From assembly GCA_028285645.1 (NCBI GenBank), contig JANQOV010000094.1, positions 1 to 59,694 on the forward strand: a stretch of 59,694 nucleotides of DNA, given 5' to 3'. The position numbers and the translations under genes were made by a program. Below, piece by piece: positions 26,330-35,434 of the stretch. Source of the DNA: Hyphococcus sp. GTDB lineage: Bacteria > Pseudomonadota > Alphaproteobacteria > Caulobacterales > Parvularculaceae. Position 1 is the stretch's first letter. Each line of letters begins with the position of its first letter. The notes beneath the pieces are model-generated. The model saw only the letters and a list, made by a program, of their open reading frames with translations. It was not told the origin of the DNA and searched no databases.

Positions 26330-28015
26330 CTATTCAGCGGCAATTTGTTGGGTGTGTCGTGTCTTTTGGCCCGCGCCGAATTCTGCGAGGAATTGCCGAC
26401 ACGCCCCAAAATCGAAACCCGTAACGCGCCACGCGACATAGTTATCCGGGCGGATCACATAAAGCGCCTGGCGATTTTCACCTTCATCGACGCCGTAACA
26501 ATCAAACACGTCGGGATTGCTTGCGAAGATACACTCGTCGTCACGCCCGAAGGCGAGGCGGGTGATGAGCGACGCCGCCGCGCCCGGATATTGGCTCTTT
26601 AGTGAGTCCAGATCGTTCCGTATTTGGGCGCGTTCATCTGCATTCAAAGGCTGTCGTGAAAATGCGACCAAATGAAAGCGATACCCTTTGAGTAGCGCAA
26701 ACATGTCAAGGTCGTCATTGATCCGTATGTTCGGCGCCCGCTCGCCAGCCCGCGGTCCTTTGTCGGGCCAGCGCGGCCCTTCGCCAACATACCGGCTGAT
26801 CTCGTAACTGATGTTGCGCTCCGAGACATTGAAGAAACCCTTGCGATGAAACTTCGCGGCGCGAGATGCAATGGGCAAAAACACCTTGGCCATCGCGTCG
26901 CGCATCGTCGCTTTCCAGCCCGCTTGTCCAGCGGAAGCGGCGAAGAGTTTGCCGGTTGTCCGCAAAAGCAATTCGCCGACCGGTTTTCGCTCGTCATGAT
27001 AATTGTCGAGCAGCTCATCGTCCGCGCCGTGTCTGAGAACGGCCCCTAGTTTCCAGGCGAGATTGGCTGCATCCTGCAGGCCAGTGTTCATGCCCTGGCC
27101 GCCCGCTGGGGAATGAATATGCGCTGCGTCACCGGCAACGAACATCCGACCCGCCCGATACTGTTCAGCCGCACGGTGATGCGCGCGATAGCGCGTTACC
27201 CATATTGGGCTAGAAAGCTTTGCAGGCAGACATATGGATTTCTCGAAGGCGTCTTGTAGCTCGGAAAGATCAAGTGCAAGTCCTTTACTCGCATCGCCGT
27301 CTTCATCACTTGAGAGATCCGTCGCCATGACGCGCGAAAGGTTGCTGCCGCCGAGCGGAAGAAAGAGCCCGATGCGGCGACCATTGATGAACACGCGAAA
27401 ACGATGGTGATCGAGCGGCCAGTCAACTTTGCAATCGGCGAGCAAAAAGCTCTGCGCAAATGTCCCGCCGGTGAAATTGATACCAGCGGCCTTTCGGACA
27501 ATGCTCCGCGAACCGTCAGCGCCGATAACATAAGCGCACCGCAATGTTGATGTCGCGCCGCTTTCGCCGCGAAGTGTCACAGAAACGCCAGTCGCATCTT
27601 GCGCGATGTCAGTAGCTTCCATCCCTCGTTCAACATTAAGGCCAAGAGCGGCAAGGTCTTCGATGAGGATCCGTTCCGTCTCCGACTGTGCGATCATCAA
27701 TATGAAGGGGAAGGGCGTATCGGTGGCTTGCGCGCGATCTGTATTGAGACCGCCGCAGAATTTTCCCTGCACGTGAATATCGACACCCGTCGTCATGACG
27801 CCGCACGCCAGGAATTCATCCGACAGCCCAATCGATTGCATCAATTCAAGCGTACGCGCCTGCACCGCGAAAGCCCGCGACTCCCGCGTTGCTTCCGTGC
27901 GCTTTTCAACAATGCGTACATCGACACCGGATCGTTTCAAAAGGTCAGCAGCAATGAGGCCGGTCGGCCCGGCGCCGACCACCAACACTTCGCAATCGAG
28001 AACATGTTTTGACAT
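26330..28015 (-). CDS. FAD-dependent aromatic hydroxylase, MhpA-like (class A)
   Basis: A 561-residue flavoprotein monooxygenase of the PHBH fold. It shows GAGPTGLIAADLL (14-26), the DG motif GADGSRSIVRKAAG (about 168-181) and the GD motif VAGDAAHIHSPAGGQGMNTGLQDA (about 293-316). A C-terminal thioredoxin-like domain (about 440-545) is normal for the MhpA/phenol hydroxylase branch. It likely hydroxylates a phenol to a catechol that feeds the extradiol dioxygenases 12-14 kb away. It follows the ABM gene after 34 bp in the unit run by the second GntR. Confidence 0.9.
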   Translation of the reverse strand: MSKHVLDCEVLVVGAGPTGLIAADLLKRSGVDVRIVEKRTEATRESRAFAVQARTLELMQSIGLSDEFLACGVMTTGVDIHVQGKFCGGLNTDRAQATDTPFPFILMIAQSETERILIEDLAALGLNVERGMEATDIAQDATGVSVTLRGESGATSTLRCAYVIGADGSRSIVRKAAGINFTGGTFAQSFLLADCKVDWPLDHHRFRVFINGRRIGLFLPLGGSNLSRVMATDLSSDEDGDASKGLALDLSELQDAFEKSICLPAKLSSPIWVTRYRAHHRAAEQYRAGRMFVAGDAAHIHSPAGGQGMNTGLQDAANLAWKLGAVLRHGADDELLDNYHDERKPVGELLLRTTGKLFAASAGQAGWKATMRDAMAKVFLPIASRAAKFHRKGFFNVSERNISYEISRYVGEGPRWPDKGPRAGERAPNIRINDDLDMFALLKGYRFHLVAFSRQPLNADERAQIRNDLDSLKSQYPGAAASLITRLAFGRDDECIFASNPDVFDCYGVDEGENRQALYVIRPDNYVAWRVTGFDFGACRQFLAEFGAGQKTRHTQQIAAE

Positions 28016-28049
28016 GAGGTCAGCTCTTTCTTCCTGTCAGCGCGTTTGT

Positions 28050-28382
28050 TCAACCGGCTAGTTCCGCTTCCTCAAGTTCCGCCTGTTTTGTCGTCAATAT
28101 CTGTGTGCGCGTAATCTCGTAAGGCTTGACGAACAAATCCGGTTGCGATGCTTGAACCCACTTTGCAACCTGACCTCCAACGTGCGCTTGCAGCGCTGCT
28201 TCGTCAACGAACAAATTGAATATAGCAAACTTTCCGTCGCCAATTTCCATGGCGTAAAAATTTGTCGTGCCAGGTTCGCTCCCAAGGCGCCGAGCGGCCT
28301 CTCGCAAAAATGCGCGAGCTTCATTTTCTTTTCCGGGATGCGCTTCCATCGTCGCCCAAACGGCGTATTGATCATGGCTCAT
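28050..28382 (-). CDS. Antibiotic biosynthesis monooxygenase (ABM) domain protein
   Basis: A 110-residue ferredoxin-like dimeric protein: QYAVWATMEAHPGKENEARAFLREAARRLGSEPGTTNFYAMEIGDGKFAIFNLFVDEAALQAHVGGQVAKWV is a standard ABM domain (EPGT, aromatic strand, FxDxxAxxxH). Members are cofactor-free quinone-forming oxygenases or regulators of monooxygenases. It overlaps the binding-protein gene by ATGA and precedes the hydroxylase by 34 bp, so it may help that hydroxylase. Good AAAGGGA ribosome site. Confidence 0.87.
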   Translation of the reverse strand: MSHDQYAVWATMEAHPGKENEARAFLREAARRLGSEPGTTNFYAMEIGDGKFAIFNLFVDEAALQAHVGGQVAKWVQASQPDLFVKPYEITRTQILTTKQAELEEAELAG

Positions 28383-29419
28383 TTCTGTTTCCCTTTGTCA
28401 GAGTGCTTTAAAAATTGCGGATCCTTGCTGCGGTAGTAACGTAAAGCGGCGGCGTGAACCGCTTCCTCTTCAAGCCCCGGCCAGTCATTGATTGCTGTTG
28501 CAGTTCCGTTTTGATCAGTATCAAGACACTTAAGAATATCGGTGATCTGCTCATCGCTGGTTGAAGACCACGCGGCCAGTGATTGACGGAAAGAAAGGAG
28601 GGTTGGAGCGGCTCCCGCACTTGTCCCAGCCTGTTTCGCGGCGCTTTTGACGGTCACTGTCCGGGTGACGAAGTCATTATTTGCGTTGATGCGTTTCACG
28701 TCAGCCTCGCTAACCGAAAGCCAGCGACCCGTCTCCGGCAATGACGGCAACAGCGGGCGATACCCGTTCGGCGTTTCCACCATCATGTTCCACGTGGTCG
28801 CGTCAATCGTTCCAGCCGCCGCCGCGTCAGCAACCGCGTTTGGCGGCAAGTCAATCAGGACGACATCGCCCAGAACACCCCAACCGTCGCCCAACAACGC
28901 TTCCGCCATGACGCGTAAACTACTTGGGCGGCGCGGAACCGCGATTGTCTTGCCTTTTAGATCCTTCGGCGTTTGGATTTCATCGTCAAAGACCATCATG
29001 CCGATGCCGACCTCATAAAGACTGGCGACGAATTTCAGGTCCTCGTGCGGTCGCGCATAGTGATGCCATGCTGCGCCGGTTCCTTTTACGGCCGGCAAAA
29101 AGTCCGCTGTGGTAACGATGGGAAGATGCACGCCGCGTTCGGACAGCTTTCCGATGGCGTTGATGGAATCCGGTAGGGCCTGCGCGATAACGGCGACGTC
29201 GTCGTCAGCACTGCAGGCATTCAGTTTTGCGGCGATCTCTTCATTGATTGACCAAAGCATGTTTGGCGGCGCCGCGGGCGAGTAAATAGTAATTGCCGGA
29301 TGCGTCGTGCGACTCGAGCGGGAGGTTTGCTCCGACACGGCGCACCCGGTGATTATTACTGCGATCAAGGCTGCAGTAACACAGTAAGAAAGTATCTTTA
29401 TCCCAATTACGTTGAACAA
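28379..29419 (-). CDS. Lipoprotein substrate-binding protein (NMT1/TAXI-like), paralogue of the 21.9-kb gene
   Basis: A 346-residue periplasmic binding lipoprotein, lipobox IITGC (Cys26). It starts with TTG at 29419 with AGGA 11 nt upstream; no ATG fits. Matches with the other binding protein include LPIVTTADFLPAVKGTGAAWHH, EDLKFVASLYEV, DLKGKTIAVPRRPSSLRVMAEALLGDGWGV and TIDATTWNMM. No permease or ATPase gene is near. It lies 66 bp after the TonB receptor and overlaps the ABM gene by 4 bp. Inference: it hands a compound brought in by the receptor to the MFS carrier, or senses it. Confidence 0.85.
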   Translation of the reverse strand: MFNVIGIKILSYCVTAALIAVIITGCAVSEQTSRSSRTTHPAITIYSPAAPPNMLWSINEEIAAKLNACSADDDVAVIAQALPDSINAIGKLSERGVHLPIVTTADFLPAVKGTGAAWHHYARPHEDLKFVASLYEVGIGMMVFDDEIQTPKDLKGKTIAVPRRPSSLRVMAEALLGDGWGVLGDVVLIDLPPNAVADAAAAGTIDATTWNMMVETPNGYRPLLPSLPETGRWLSVSEADVKRINANNDFVTRTVTVKSAAKQAGTSAGAAPTLLSFRQSLAAWSSTSDEQITDILKCLDTDQNGTATAINDWPGLEEEAVHAAALRYYRSKDPQFLKHSDKGKQK

Positions 29420-29485
29420 AAGAGTTCACATCCTGCTCTTGGCGGAAACAGCCGCAGCTTGTGAAAAGCAGGTCCAGTCATAGTT

Positions 29486-31762
29486 TTAGAATTCGTAATC
29501 AACACGAATGCCCCAGCTGCGGGGTCTGGTGTATGTTCCAACGGCGTTGGTGCCGAGAAAGCCAGGGCTGACCTGAATGTTGTTCAGCGCTGGGTCGTTT
29601 TCGATGTTGGTGACGTATCCTGTAATGGATAAGCCTTCCTTTGGCGGAAGATAGGTAACCGTCACATCCGTTTTTGAAAACGAGCCCTGCCTGTCAACGA
29701 CCGGATCGTTGTATTCCCTGGCGAAATACTCGCTTTGCCACGACGTATTGACAGAAGCGACAAGTTCGCCCGCGCCGCCCAAATTCGCCGTGTATTGCAG
29801 CCCCGCCGTGATTGTGTGATCCGAAACAAAGGGGAGGGTGTTGCCGTTCAAATCCGAAAGGCCAAGAGGGACGGCGGGGGGCGCCGGGTCCAGCGACTGG
29901 CATACGCCTTCACTGATATCACCCGGCCCGGGATCCCCGAACCTGTCGTCGCGATTACAATACTCGTCAAACTCGGCGTTGATGTATGAATAGCTGAAGT
30001 TGAAAAGCAACGCTTCCGTAAGCTCGTAAAGCGTGACCAACTCGACGCCATAGACCGTCGTCGCCGCGGCGTTGGTGATGATTTGCTGCGGCACGTCGTT
30101 TATCGGCACTGTCGCCGACAACTGCAGGTCTGTGTAGTCATAGTAAAACGCGTCGATGTTGACCTGTGCGCGACCGCCAAGCGGGCTCGACTTCATGCCG
30201 ATCTCGTAGGCCGTCAGAGTTTCCGGCTCGTAAGAATCTGTTGAGACGCCGGAAATGTTAAACCCGCCGGCCTTATAGCCCGTGGAGACGTTGGCGTAGA
30301 GCAGAACGTTTTCGGCCGCGTCGTATTCCAGGCCGCCCTTCCAGGTGACCTTGTCGAATTTTTCTTCTAACGGCAGCACCGGCGGAGCCGGCGGTCCGAA
30401 GAAAAACGAGATGGTCTCGTTTGATCCGCCTTTCTTATCGCGCGTATATCGAACGCCGCCCGTCACGCGGAGTTCATCCGTCAACGAATAAGTTGCAGAC
30501 GCAAAGCCGCCAATCGTTGAGCTGTCGCCAAACTCGTCAATCACAAAGGGCGTCAGATCCACCGGCATCGGCGGGGCCGGCGGCGGGAGAAACGATCTCA
30601 GCGTTACTTGCCGGCTGATCGTCGTGTCTTCGGTAAAATAGTATAAGCCGGCCAGCCACTCCAGCGGTCCTTCGGTATTGGACGCAAGACGAAACTCGAC
30701 GCTAAAGGCTTCATTGTCTGTCTGCTTTCCAAGGTTGGAGATTTCTGAATCCGATCCGTCTGCATCCTGCAGCAGATTGGTGTCTTGCCACAGACCGCCG
30801 ACCTGGAGGAAAGCATCGACCGGTCCGAAACCCTTTTCGATGCGCGCAAACGCCGACAGGGATTCGGTATCGTTGAACGTCGGACTATTGTGGGCGACTT
30901 TCAGCACGTCAGGGTCTTCCGGCGGCAACATGTTGAGAAGCGGTATCACGCCGCCGGCGGCGCCCTGCGTGTTGCGTTCCAGATACTTCAACGGCGCGCC
31001 CGTGCCGTCGAGATCGCTGTAGGTCGACGAAAGCAGAATTTTCAGATCGTCGCTCGGTTCGAACAACAACTGGCCGCGGATCGTCAGATCGCCGTCGGTT
31101 CCGAGCAAGTCGCTGGTTCCCGGCTGCGTGGATAAATTCTCCACATATCCGCCTTCTTCCGTGCGAACGATAGAAAATCGCGCAGCCGCCACATCGCCGA
31201 GCGGCAGATTCAAAACGCCTCGCCCTTCGATAAGATCGCGGCTTCCATAGGTGAAACCGACCTTGCCGCCAAACTCGTCTTCCGGTTCTTGCGAGATGAC
31301 GTTGATGACGCCGCCCGTGGCGTTTCGGCCGTAAAGCGTGCCTTGGGGGCCGCGCAGAACCTCAATCCGATTGATGTCGTAGAATATCGCGCTGCCGCCG
31401 GTCGGGCGCGGCATATATAAGTTGTCGATGTAAAAAGCGACGCCCGGGTCGGTAAGGCTTGTGGTTCCTTGCGTTCCGACGCCCCTGAGCGCGACGCGGA
31501 AACCGTCCTGTTCCTGCCCCACATGCAGATTAGGAACATAAGATTGCAGGTTTGACAGATCGTCGATGCCGCGATCTTCCATCAGCTCGCCGGAAAAGGC
31601 GGAAATCGCGATCGGCGTTTCCTGCAAGGTGGTTTCGCGTTTTTGCGCCGTGACGGTGATGACGTCGTCGGTTTCCGCGCCTTGCGCAATGCTCGTTGAC
31701 GGAACGGCAAGCGCCAATGCGAAGACCGATGCGCCGCCCGCGATGACAGATTTTCTGGCCAT
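29486..31762 (-). CDS. TonB-dependent receptor, second of the paralogous receptor-SBP pair
   Basis: A 758-residue outer-membrane receptor. The start at 31762 is chosen from GAGGAAAA directly upstream; an ATG 15 bp earlier would put the ribosome site inside the gene. The signal peptide ends near SIA-QG. It has VITVTAQKRE (TonB box region), the plug TLQETPIAISAFSGELMEDRGI and RIEVLRGPQGTLYGRNATGGVINVIS, and a barrel ending GIRVDYEF. The plug is nearly the same as in the receptor at 19625-21880. First gene of an operon with binding protein, ABM, hydroxylase and MFS; divergent from a GntR gene (118 bp). Confidence 0.94.
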   Translation of the reverse strand: MARKSVIAGGASVFALALAVPSTSIAQGAETDDVITVTAQKRETTLQETPIAISAFSGELMEDRGIDDLSNLQSYVPNLHVGQEQDGFRVALRGVGTQGTTSLTDPGVAFYIDNLYMPRPTGGSAIFYDINRIEVLRGPQGTLYGRNATGGVINVISQEPEDEFGGKVGFTYGSRDLIEGRGVLNLPLGDVAAARFSIVRTEEGGYVENLSTQPGTSDLLGTDGDLTIRGQLLFEPSDDLKILLSSTYSDLDGTGAPLKYLERNTQGAAGGVIPLLNMLPPEDPDVLKVAHNSPTFNDTESLSAFARIEKGFGPVDAFLQVGGLWQDTNLLQDADGSDSEISNLGKQTDNEAFSVEFRLASNTEGPLEWLAGLYYFTEDTTISRQVTLRSFLPPPAPPMPVDLTPFVIDEFGDSSTIGGFASATYSLTDELRVTGGVRYTRDKKGGSNETISFFFGPPAPPVLPLEEKFDKVTWKGGLEYDAAENVLLYANVSTGYKAGGFNISGVSTDSYEPETLTAYEIGMKSSPLGGRAQVNIDAFYYDYTDLQLSATVPINDVPQQIITNAAATTVYGVELVTLYELTEALLFNFSYSYINAEFDEYCNRDDRFGDPGPGDISEGVCQSLDPAPPAVPLGLSDLNGNTLPFVSDHTITAGLQYTANLGGAGELVASVNTSWQSEYFAREYNDPVVDRQGSFSKTDVTVTYLPPKEGLSITGYVTNIENDPALNNIQVSPGFLGTNAVGTYTRPRSWGIRVDYEF

Positions 31763-31880
31763 TTTTCCTCGCCCCATGAGTTGTTATTTCTTCTTGCATT
31801 GGCATTCTGCGCACAGTATTTAGTAAAGTGTCAACAGTTATGTATTTGTTATTCCCGATTTTTGAGAGTATACGCCAATT

Positions 31881-32717
31881 ATGAGCACAACTGTCGCCAC
31901 TTCTGATATCGGGGGCTCCCGAGAGAACGTTATGTCCGTCTATCGCCGCATCCGTCGGATGATCCTCGCTGGCGATATCAAAAGCGGTCAGCCCTTGTCG
32001 CAGGTCCAACTCGCTGTCGATTTTGAAGTCAGCCGAGGGCCCGTTCGCGAGGCATTGCGGATGCTGCAGCGGGAAGGGTTGATCGAGGCGGAAACCAATC
32101 AAAGGGGCCGTGTCGCAACATTCTCTGCGGCGGATATGGAGCAGGTCTGCGCGATGCTTGTTCTTAACGTCGCGGCGGCGATTTCCATGGGCGACGGGCT
32201 GTTCTCGGAAAAGGACGTTGCGCGTATCAAATACCGGATCGATTTGATTGAGCGTCTGGCTGACGACGCGCCCCATTCACGAAGGCGGATCTTTCGGCGT
32301 CAGTTGGCGTTTCGCCGACTGGTGACAATGCTTTGCCAATATTCCGGCCCGGTGATTGTTGAAACCATCGACGGACTTCTGGATCGCATCGCGCTGTTTC
32401 GGCAAATGTATGAAGCGGTGGGGGATTCTCCGCCCTATCCATTGGCCAGCCGCTTTACGGAGCTGCGGCGCGCTAGTGAAGATTATGATGCACAGGCGAT
32501 GGCGCGGGTTGCGGTTGAGAAAATTGCTGAAGTCTCTCGTAAAGCGCTTGCCTATGTATCCAAAAGCCATCAACCGGCGGTGCTAAACGCGTATGTGGAC
32601 AAAGCCTATAAGTCATTGCGCGACGCCGCTCATGAAGGCGATAACTTGGGTGAGCTTACCATTAAAGTGCGCGGCAAGCCGAATTCCCAACTTGAATATG
32701 TTGTAACGCACGACTGA
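31881..32717 (+). CDS. GntR-family regulator of the TonB-SBP-hydroxylase operon
   Basis: A 278-residue regulator with the GntR winged helix at about 18-85 (MSVYRRIRRMILAGDIKSGQPLSQVQLAVDFEVSRGPVREALRMLQREGLIEAE). The C-terminal all-helical domain is FCD-like but less typical, with an extended basic tail (about 230-278). It is divergent from the TonB receptor operon, its most likely target. The 118-bp region is AT-rich with TATTTAGTAA and TATTTGTTATT repeats, unlike the GCWAGCATGC sites of the first GntR, so the two regulators probably have separate operators. No Shine-Dalgarno is visible. Confidence 0.88.
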   Translation: MSTTVATSDIGGSRENVMSVYRRIRRMILAGDIKSGQPLSQVQLAVDFEVSRGPVREALRMLQREGLIEAETNQRGRVATFSAADMEQVCAMLVLNVAAAISMGDGLFSEKDVARIKYRIDLIERLADDAPHSRRRIFRRQLAFRRLVTMLCQYSGPVIVETIDGLLDRIALFRQMYEAVGDSPPYPLASRFTELRRASEDYDAQAMARVAVEKIAEVSRKALAYVSKSHQPAVLNAYVDKAYKSLRDAAHEGDNLGELTIKVRGKPNSQLEYVVTHD

Positions 32718-32777
32718 ATTGTCGGCGAGGGCGCGCTTGGCTGCCAATAAACCCGAGCTAAAGCCCAAAGGATTGAA

Positions 32778-33284
32778 ATGACAGACGCGGAAACGAAATT
32801 CACCGATAGATTGCCCATTCGCGTGGGTTCAAGACCGCAGACCACTGATTGCGCGCCCCACAGCCAGATCGATCAGCTTCCGGAGCAAGCTACTGGCAAG
32901 AAACTCAGTGAGTTTATGATCGAGAAGATTGCGTCGTTTTCCGATGTTAAAACCGGCGCCAGTCGGCGGGCGCCGCCGGGCACCGTGGGATTTTATCTGG
33001 ATCCCAAATGCGCCGCCAGCGACGTGCGTTGCTTTCTCCTCGGCAACGAATTTGCGCATGTGCATATCAGTGACGACGGCAGTCTCCACGCCATTTTGGC
33101 CGAGCCGCTAAAAAGCGAGGCGATGGAGAAGGGCTGGGCTGAGCTCCACCCGCTTGCGGGCCAACCGACGGTTTCGCCAGACACAGTGATGATTTATGCG
33201 CCCCGCGACGAAAAAGAGGCGACGCTAATCGTCGATCTTGTCAAGGAAACCTGGCGCAACGCCCGGCAGCCTTGCGAGTCCTGA
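32778..33284 (+). CDS. DUF5519 (luciferase-like domain) protein
   Basis: A 168-residue protein. From about residue 50 it matches DUF5519: GTVGFYLDPKCAASDVRCFLLGNEFAHVHISDDGSLHAILAEPL, then GWAELHPLAGQPTVSPDTVMIYAPRDEKEATLIVDLVKETW. Members are widespread and uncharacterised, though a C-terminal 'luciferase' name is used. AAAGGA lies 5 nt before the ATG. It sits 60 bp after the GntR gene on the same strand and could be in its transcript, but no functional tie is visible. Confidence 0.75.
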   Translation: MTDAETKFTDRLPIRVGSRPQTTDCAPHSQIDQLPEQATGKKLSEFMIEKIASFSDVKTGASRRAPPGTVGFYLDPKCAASDVRCFLLGNEFAHVHISDDGSLHAILAEPLKSEAMEKGWAELHPLAGQPTVSPDTVMIYAPRDEKEATLIVDLVKETWRNARQPCES

Positions 33285-33359
33285 ACTGAAGCTTAGCGCG
33301 CATCCGCTGAAGGCGCCGTTGGATGAATGCGGAATGATGTGGGGCTAAAGTTCAATAAT

Positions 33360-33920
33360 CTAAGCTGCTTTCTGCTGCAGGAATTGAACCGTGAATCCAT
33401 TTTCAGTATGGCGAAGAACTTTTCCAGGAATAGAGCCAACGCGGATTTGTGCGCCAACATACGGACGCTGGCTTGACGAGATAGCAGCGCCGCCTTCTGA
33501 GATATTGTCGATCCTGCAGATAAAGCACTCGCCATTTGCGACCATTCTCACAGGAGCCTCGATGTTCAATGCGCTCCGAAGATTTGAGCGCCTGTCGGCG
33601 AGGCGCAGATATGATCCCCCAGCGAGCGCTGCTTTAATTCTCTTGTCGAGAAATTCCCGGTAGGAATCGGAAATTGCGAATTCAACGCCGACGCCGCCAG
33701 ACCTTTTTGATACAATAGTGCCTTCCAGGCGGCCCAACTCGTCCGGGTAGATAACAACTTTGTCGCCAATATTGGCTTCAGCATCCGTCATCATGAACAA
33801 GCCGCCCTTGGAAATATCCGTCAGCAGCGCCGACGCTTCAGCGCCTCCATTAACGCTAAATCGCGCCTGCTTCTCTATCGCCTTGCGCTCATATGCGCGT
33901 CTGTCAGCCCCCTGTTGCAC
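33360..33920 (-). CDS. Tandem PilZ-domain protein
   Basis: A 186-residue protein with two PilZ domains. Domain 1 has RRAYERKAIEKQARF and DISKGGLFM; domain 2 has RRSNLRSALNIEAPVR and NISEGGAAI, i.e. the RxxxR and (D/N)xSxxG c-di-GMP motifs in each. The start is GTG with CGGAGG 5-10 nt upstream. It is probably a soluble c-di-GMP effector for motility or surface polysaccharide. No diguanylate cyclase is in the window. It shares the layout with the gene at 37675-38274. Confidence 0.88.
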   Translation of the reverse strand: MQQGADRRAYERKAIEKQARFSVNGGAEASALLTDISKGGLFMMTDAEANIGDKVVIYPDELGRLEGTIVSKRSGGVGVEFAISDSYREFLDKRIKAALAGGSYLRLADRRSNLRSALNIEAPVRMVANGECFICRIDNISEGGAAISSSQRPYVGAQIRVGSIPGKVLRHTENGFTVQFLQQKAA

Positions 33921-34195
33921 AATGGCCTCCGATGTTTGTTACGAACACTAGCGGCTTGAATCTATGAAACATTGACGTCAGGAAACACCCGCGTTTGAGG
34001 GTGAGTTTCGAGCGCCGAACAACACTTAAACGCAGCCCAGTTATCGGCGTAAACAGGAGGTTACCGAATTTACACTGGCTAAGGCGGAGCGGAAACGACT
34101 GAGCGTGGAGCTTAAAGGGGGATTAGGCGACCAGTTTAGTTGCGGAGCAATGATGCTTCGTTCCACCTGGTTTGTTGGCGTATTGACGTTAGAGT

Positions 34196-35338
34196 TCAGG
34201 CGGCCACAGCAGCGGAAGCTTTGGTCAAAGGCACCTCAAAGCCCGCTGTTGTCCCGTGACCGGGCGTGCTTTCCAAAATCAGTTTGCCCCGCATCAGTTG
34301 CAGAAGCCGTGCGCAAATCGACAGACCGAGCCCGAGCCCGCTTCTGAGTTCTTTGCCTGGTCTTTGCCACTTGTTCGATCCATCGAGAATTGCGGCGACT
34401 TTTTCTTCGCTCATTCCGACGCCGTTGTCTTTCACAAGCACGGTAAAAACCCCGTTGTCGATAGATGCAGAAACCGTGATTGTTCCCATATCCGAATATT
34501 TTACAGCGTTTTTGACCAGGTTTATGAGCACTTGTCGGATTCGTACTGAATCGCCGACAAACATCTCGCTTGTCGAAGGATCGAATTCTGATTGAACGGT
34601 TATCTCCTTGTGCTTTGTATAGGGAGAGAAGAACTCGATTGTTTCCTGCAACAGCGATTGGGGACGAAACTCACCGTTGCAAATCTCACCGCCCCCCTTG
34701 TTGAGGCGCACATACTCTGAGAGATTTCGCAGGAAGTCCTCAAGGTGGACTGCGGCAACCTTCATTTTCCCTATCGATAAACGCGTCCCATCAGTTTGGC
34801 AGCTTTCGGCGATTTGGTCGCAATATCCGATTAAAGAGCTGACGGGCGACTGCATTTCGTGGCTGACGACGGCTAAGATCTCGCGATTGATCGCTGCCTG
34901 CTCCTCGGCCTCTTTCATGGAGTTTCGAAGTTGGCGTTCGTATTTGTGCGAGGAAATCGCAAACTGTATGGATCGATCAACGAGCTCTCGCGTTAAAGCA
35001 ATCTTGTCGATGTAATCATAGGCGCCCGTTAAAATTGCCTCCTGATTAAGGATGCCGGAATCAATTCCTGTCAAAATAATGGAAGGAAAATCCGCTTCCC
35101 GGCCGCCGAGCTCCTTGATGAAATCCAGACCGGAATTTCCATCAGAGAGACGGTAGTCGATAAGCGCCGCCGCAATGTCAATTCCAGTTATCATATCGCG
35201 CGCGTCATTTGCGCATTTTGCGCGAATTAAATCATATCGACGTGGAAACAGGCTCCCAACATGCCGTTCTAGCACTTGAAAATCCAAGTCATCATCTTCG
35301 AGTACGAGTATCTTCAGAATATCTTGCGCAGGCGCCAT
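34196..35338 (-). CDS. Hybrid sensor histidine kinase, N-terminal receiver (REC-HisKA-HATPase)
   Basis: A 380-residue soluble kinase. The receiver domain (1-125) has EDDD at 14-17 and phospho-acceptor Asp61 (LIDYRLSDG). A short coiled region leads to HisKA with His160 (AVVSHEMQSPVSSLIGYCDQI), and HATPase_c follows (NLVKNAVKYS, DNGVGM, SGLGLGLSICARLL, GHGTTAGFEVPL). There are no membrane segments, so it is controlled by phosphorylation of its receiver. It is divergent from a REC-PAS-LuxR regulator (96 bp), its likely partner. In this layout a separate kinase phosphorylates REC. Confidence 0.92.
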   Translation of the reverse strand: MAPAQDILKILVLEDDDLDFQVLERHVGSLFPRRYDLIRAKCANDARDMITGIDIAAALIDYRLSDGNSGLDFIKELGGREADFPSIILTGIDSGILNQEAILTGAYDYIDKIALTRELVDRSIQFAISSHKYERQLRNSMKEAEEQAAINREILAVVSHEMQSPVSSLIGYCDQIAESCQTDGTRLSIGKMKVAAVHLEDFLRNLSEYVRLNKGGGEICNGEFRPQSLLQETIEFFSPYTKHKEITVQSEFDPSTSEMFVGDSVRIRQVLINLVKNAVKYSDMGTITVSASIDNGVFTVLVKDNGVGMSEEKVAAILDGSNKWQRPGKELRSGLGLGLSICARLLQLMRGKLILESTPGHGTTAGFEVPLTKASAAVAA

Positions 35339-35434
35339 CTTTCACTCACCAAGGGTTGTATTTTTTTAAGTCTTTAGGGTTATTTATTGCTTAAAGAGAC
35401 GTCTGCGTTCAGCGGTGTTCGGAAATTACGCCTA

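Noticed and set aside
34105-34347. 80-codon plus-strand frame
   Set aside because: It overlaps the 3' end of the REC-histidine kinase on the other strand and shows no domain; low-complexity composition.
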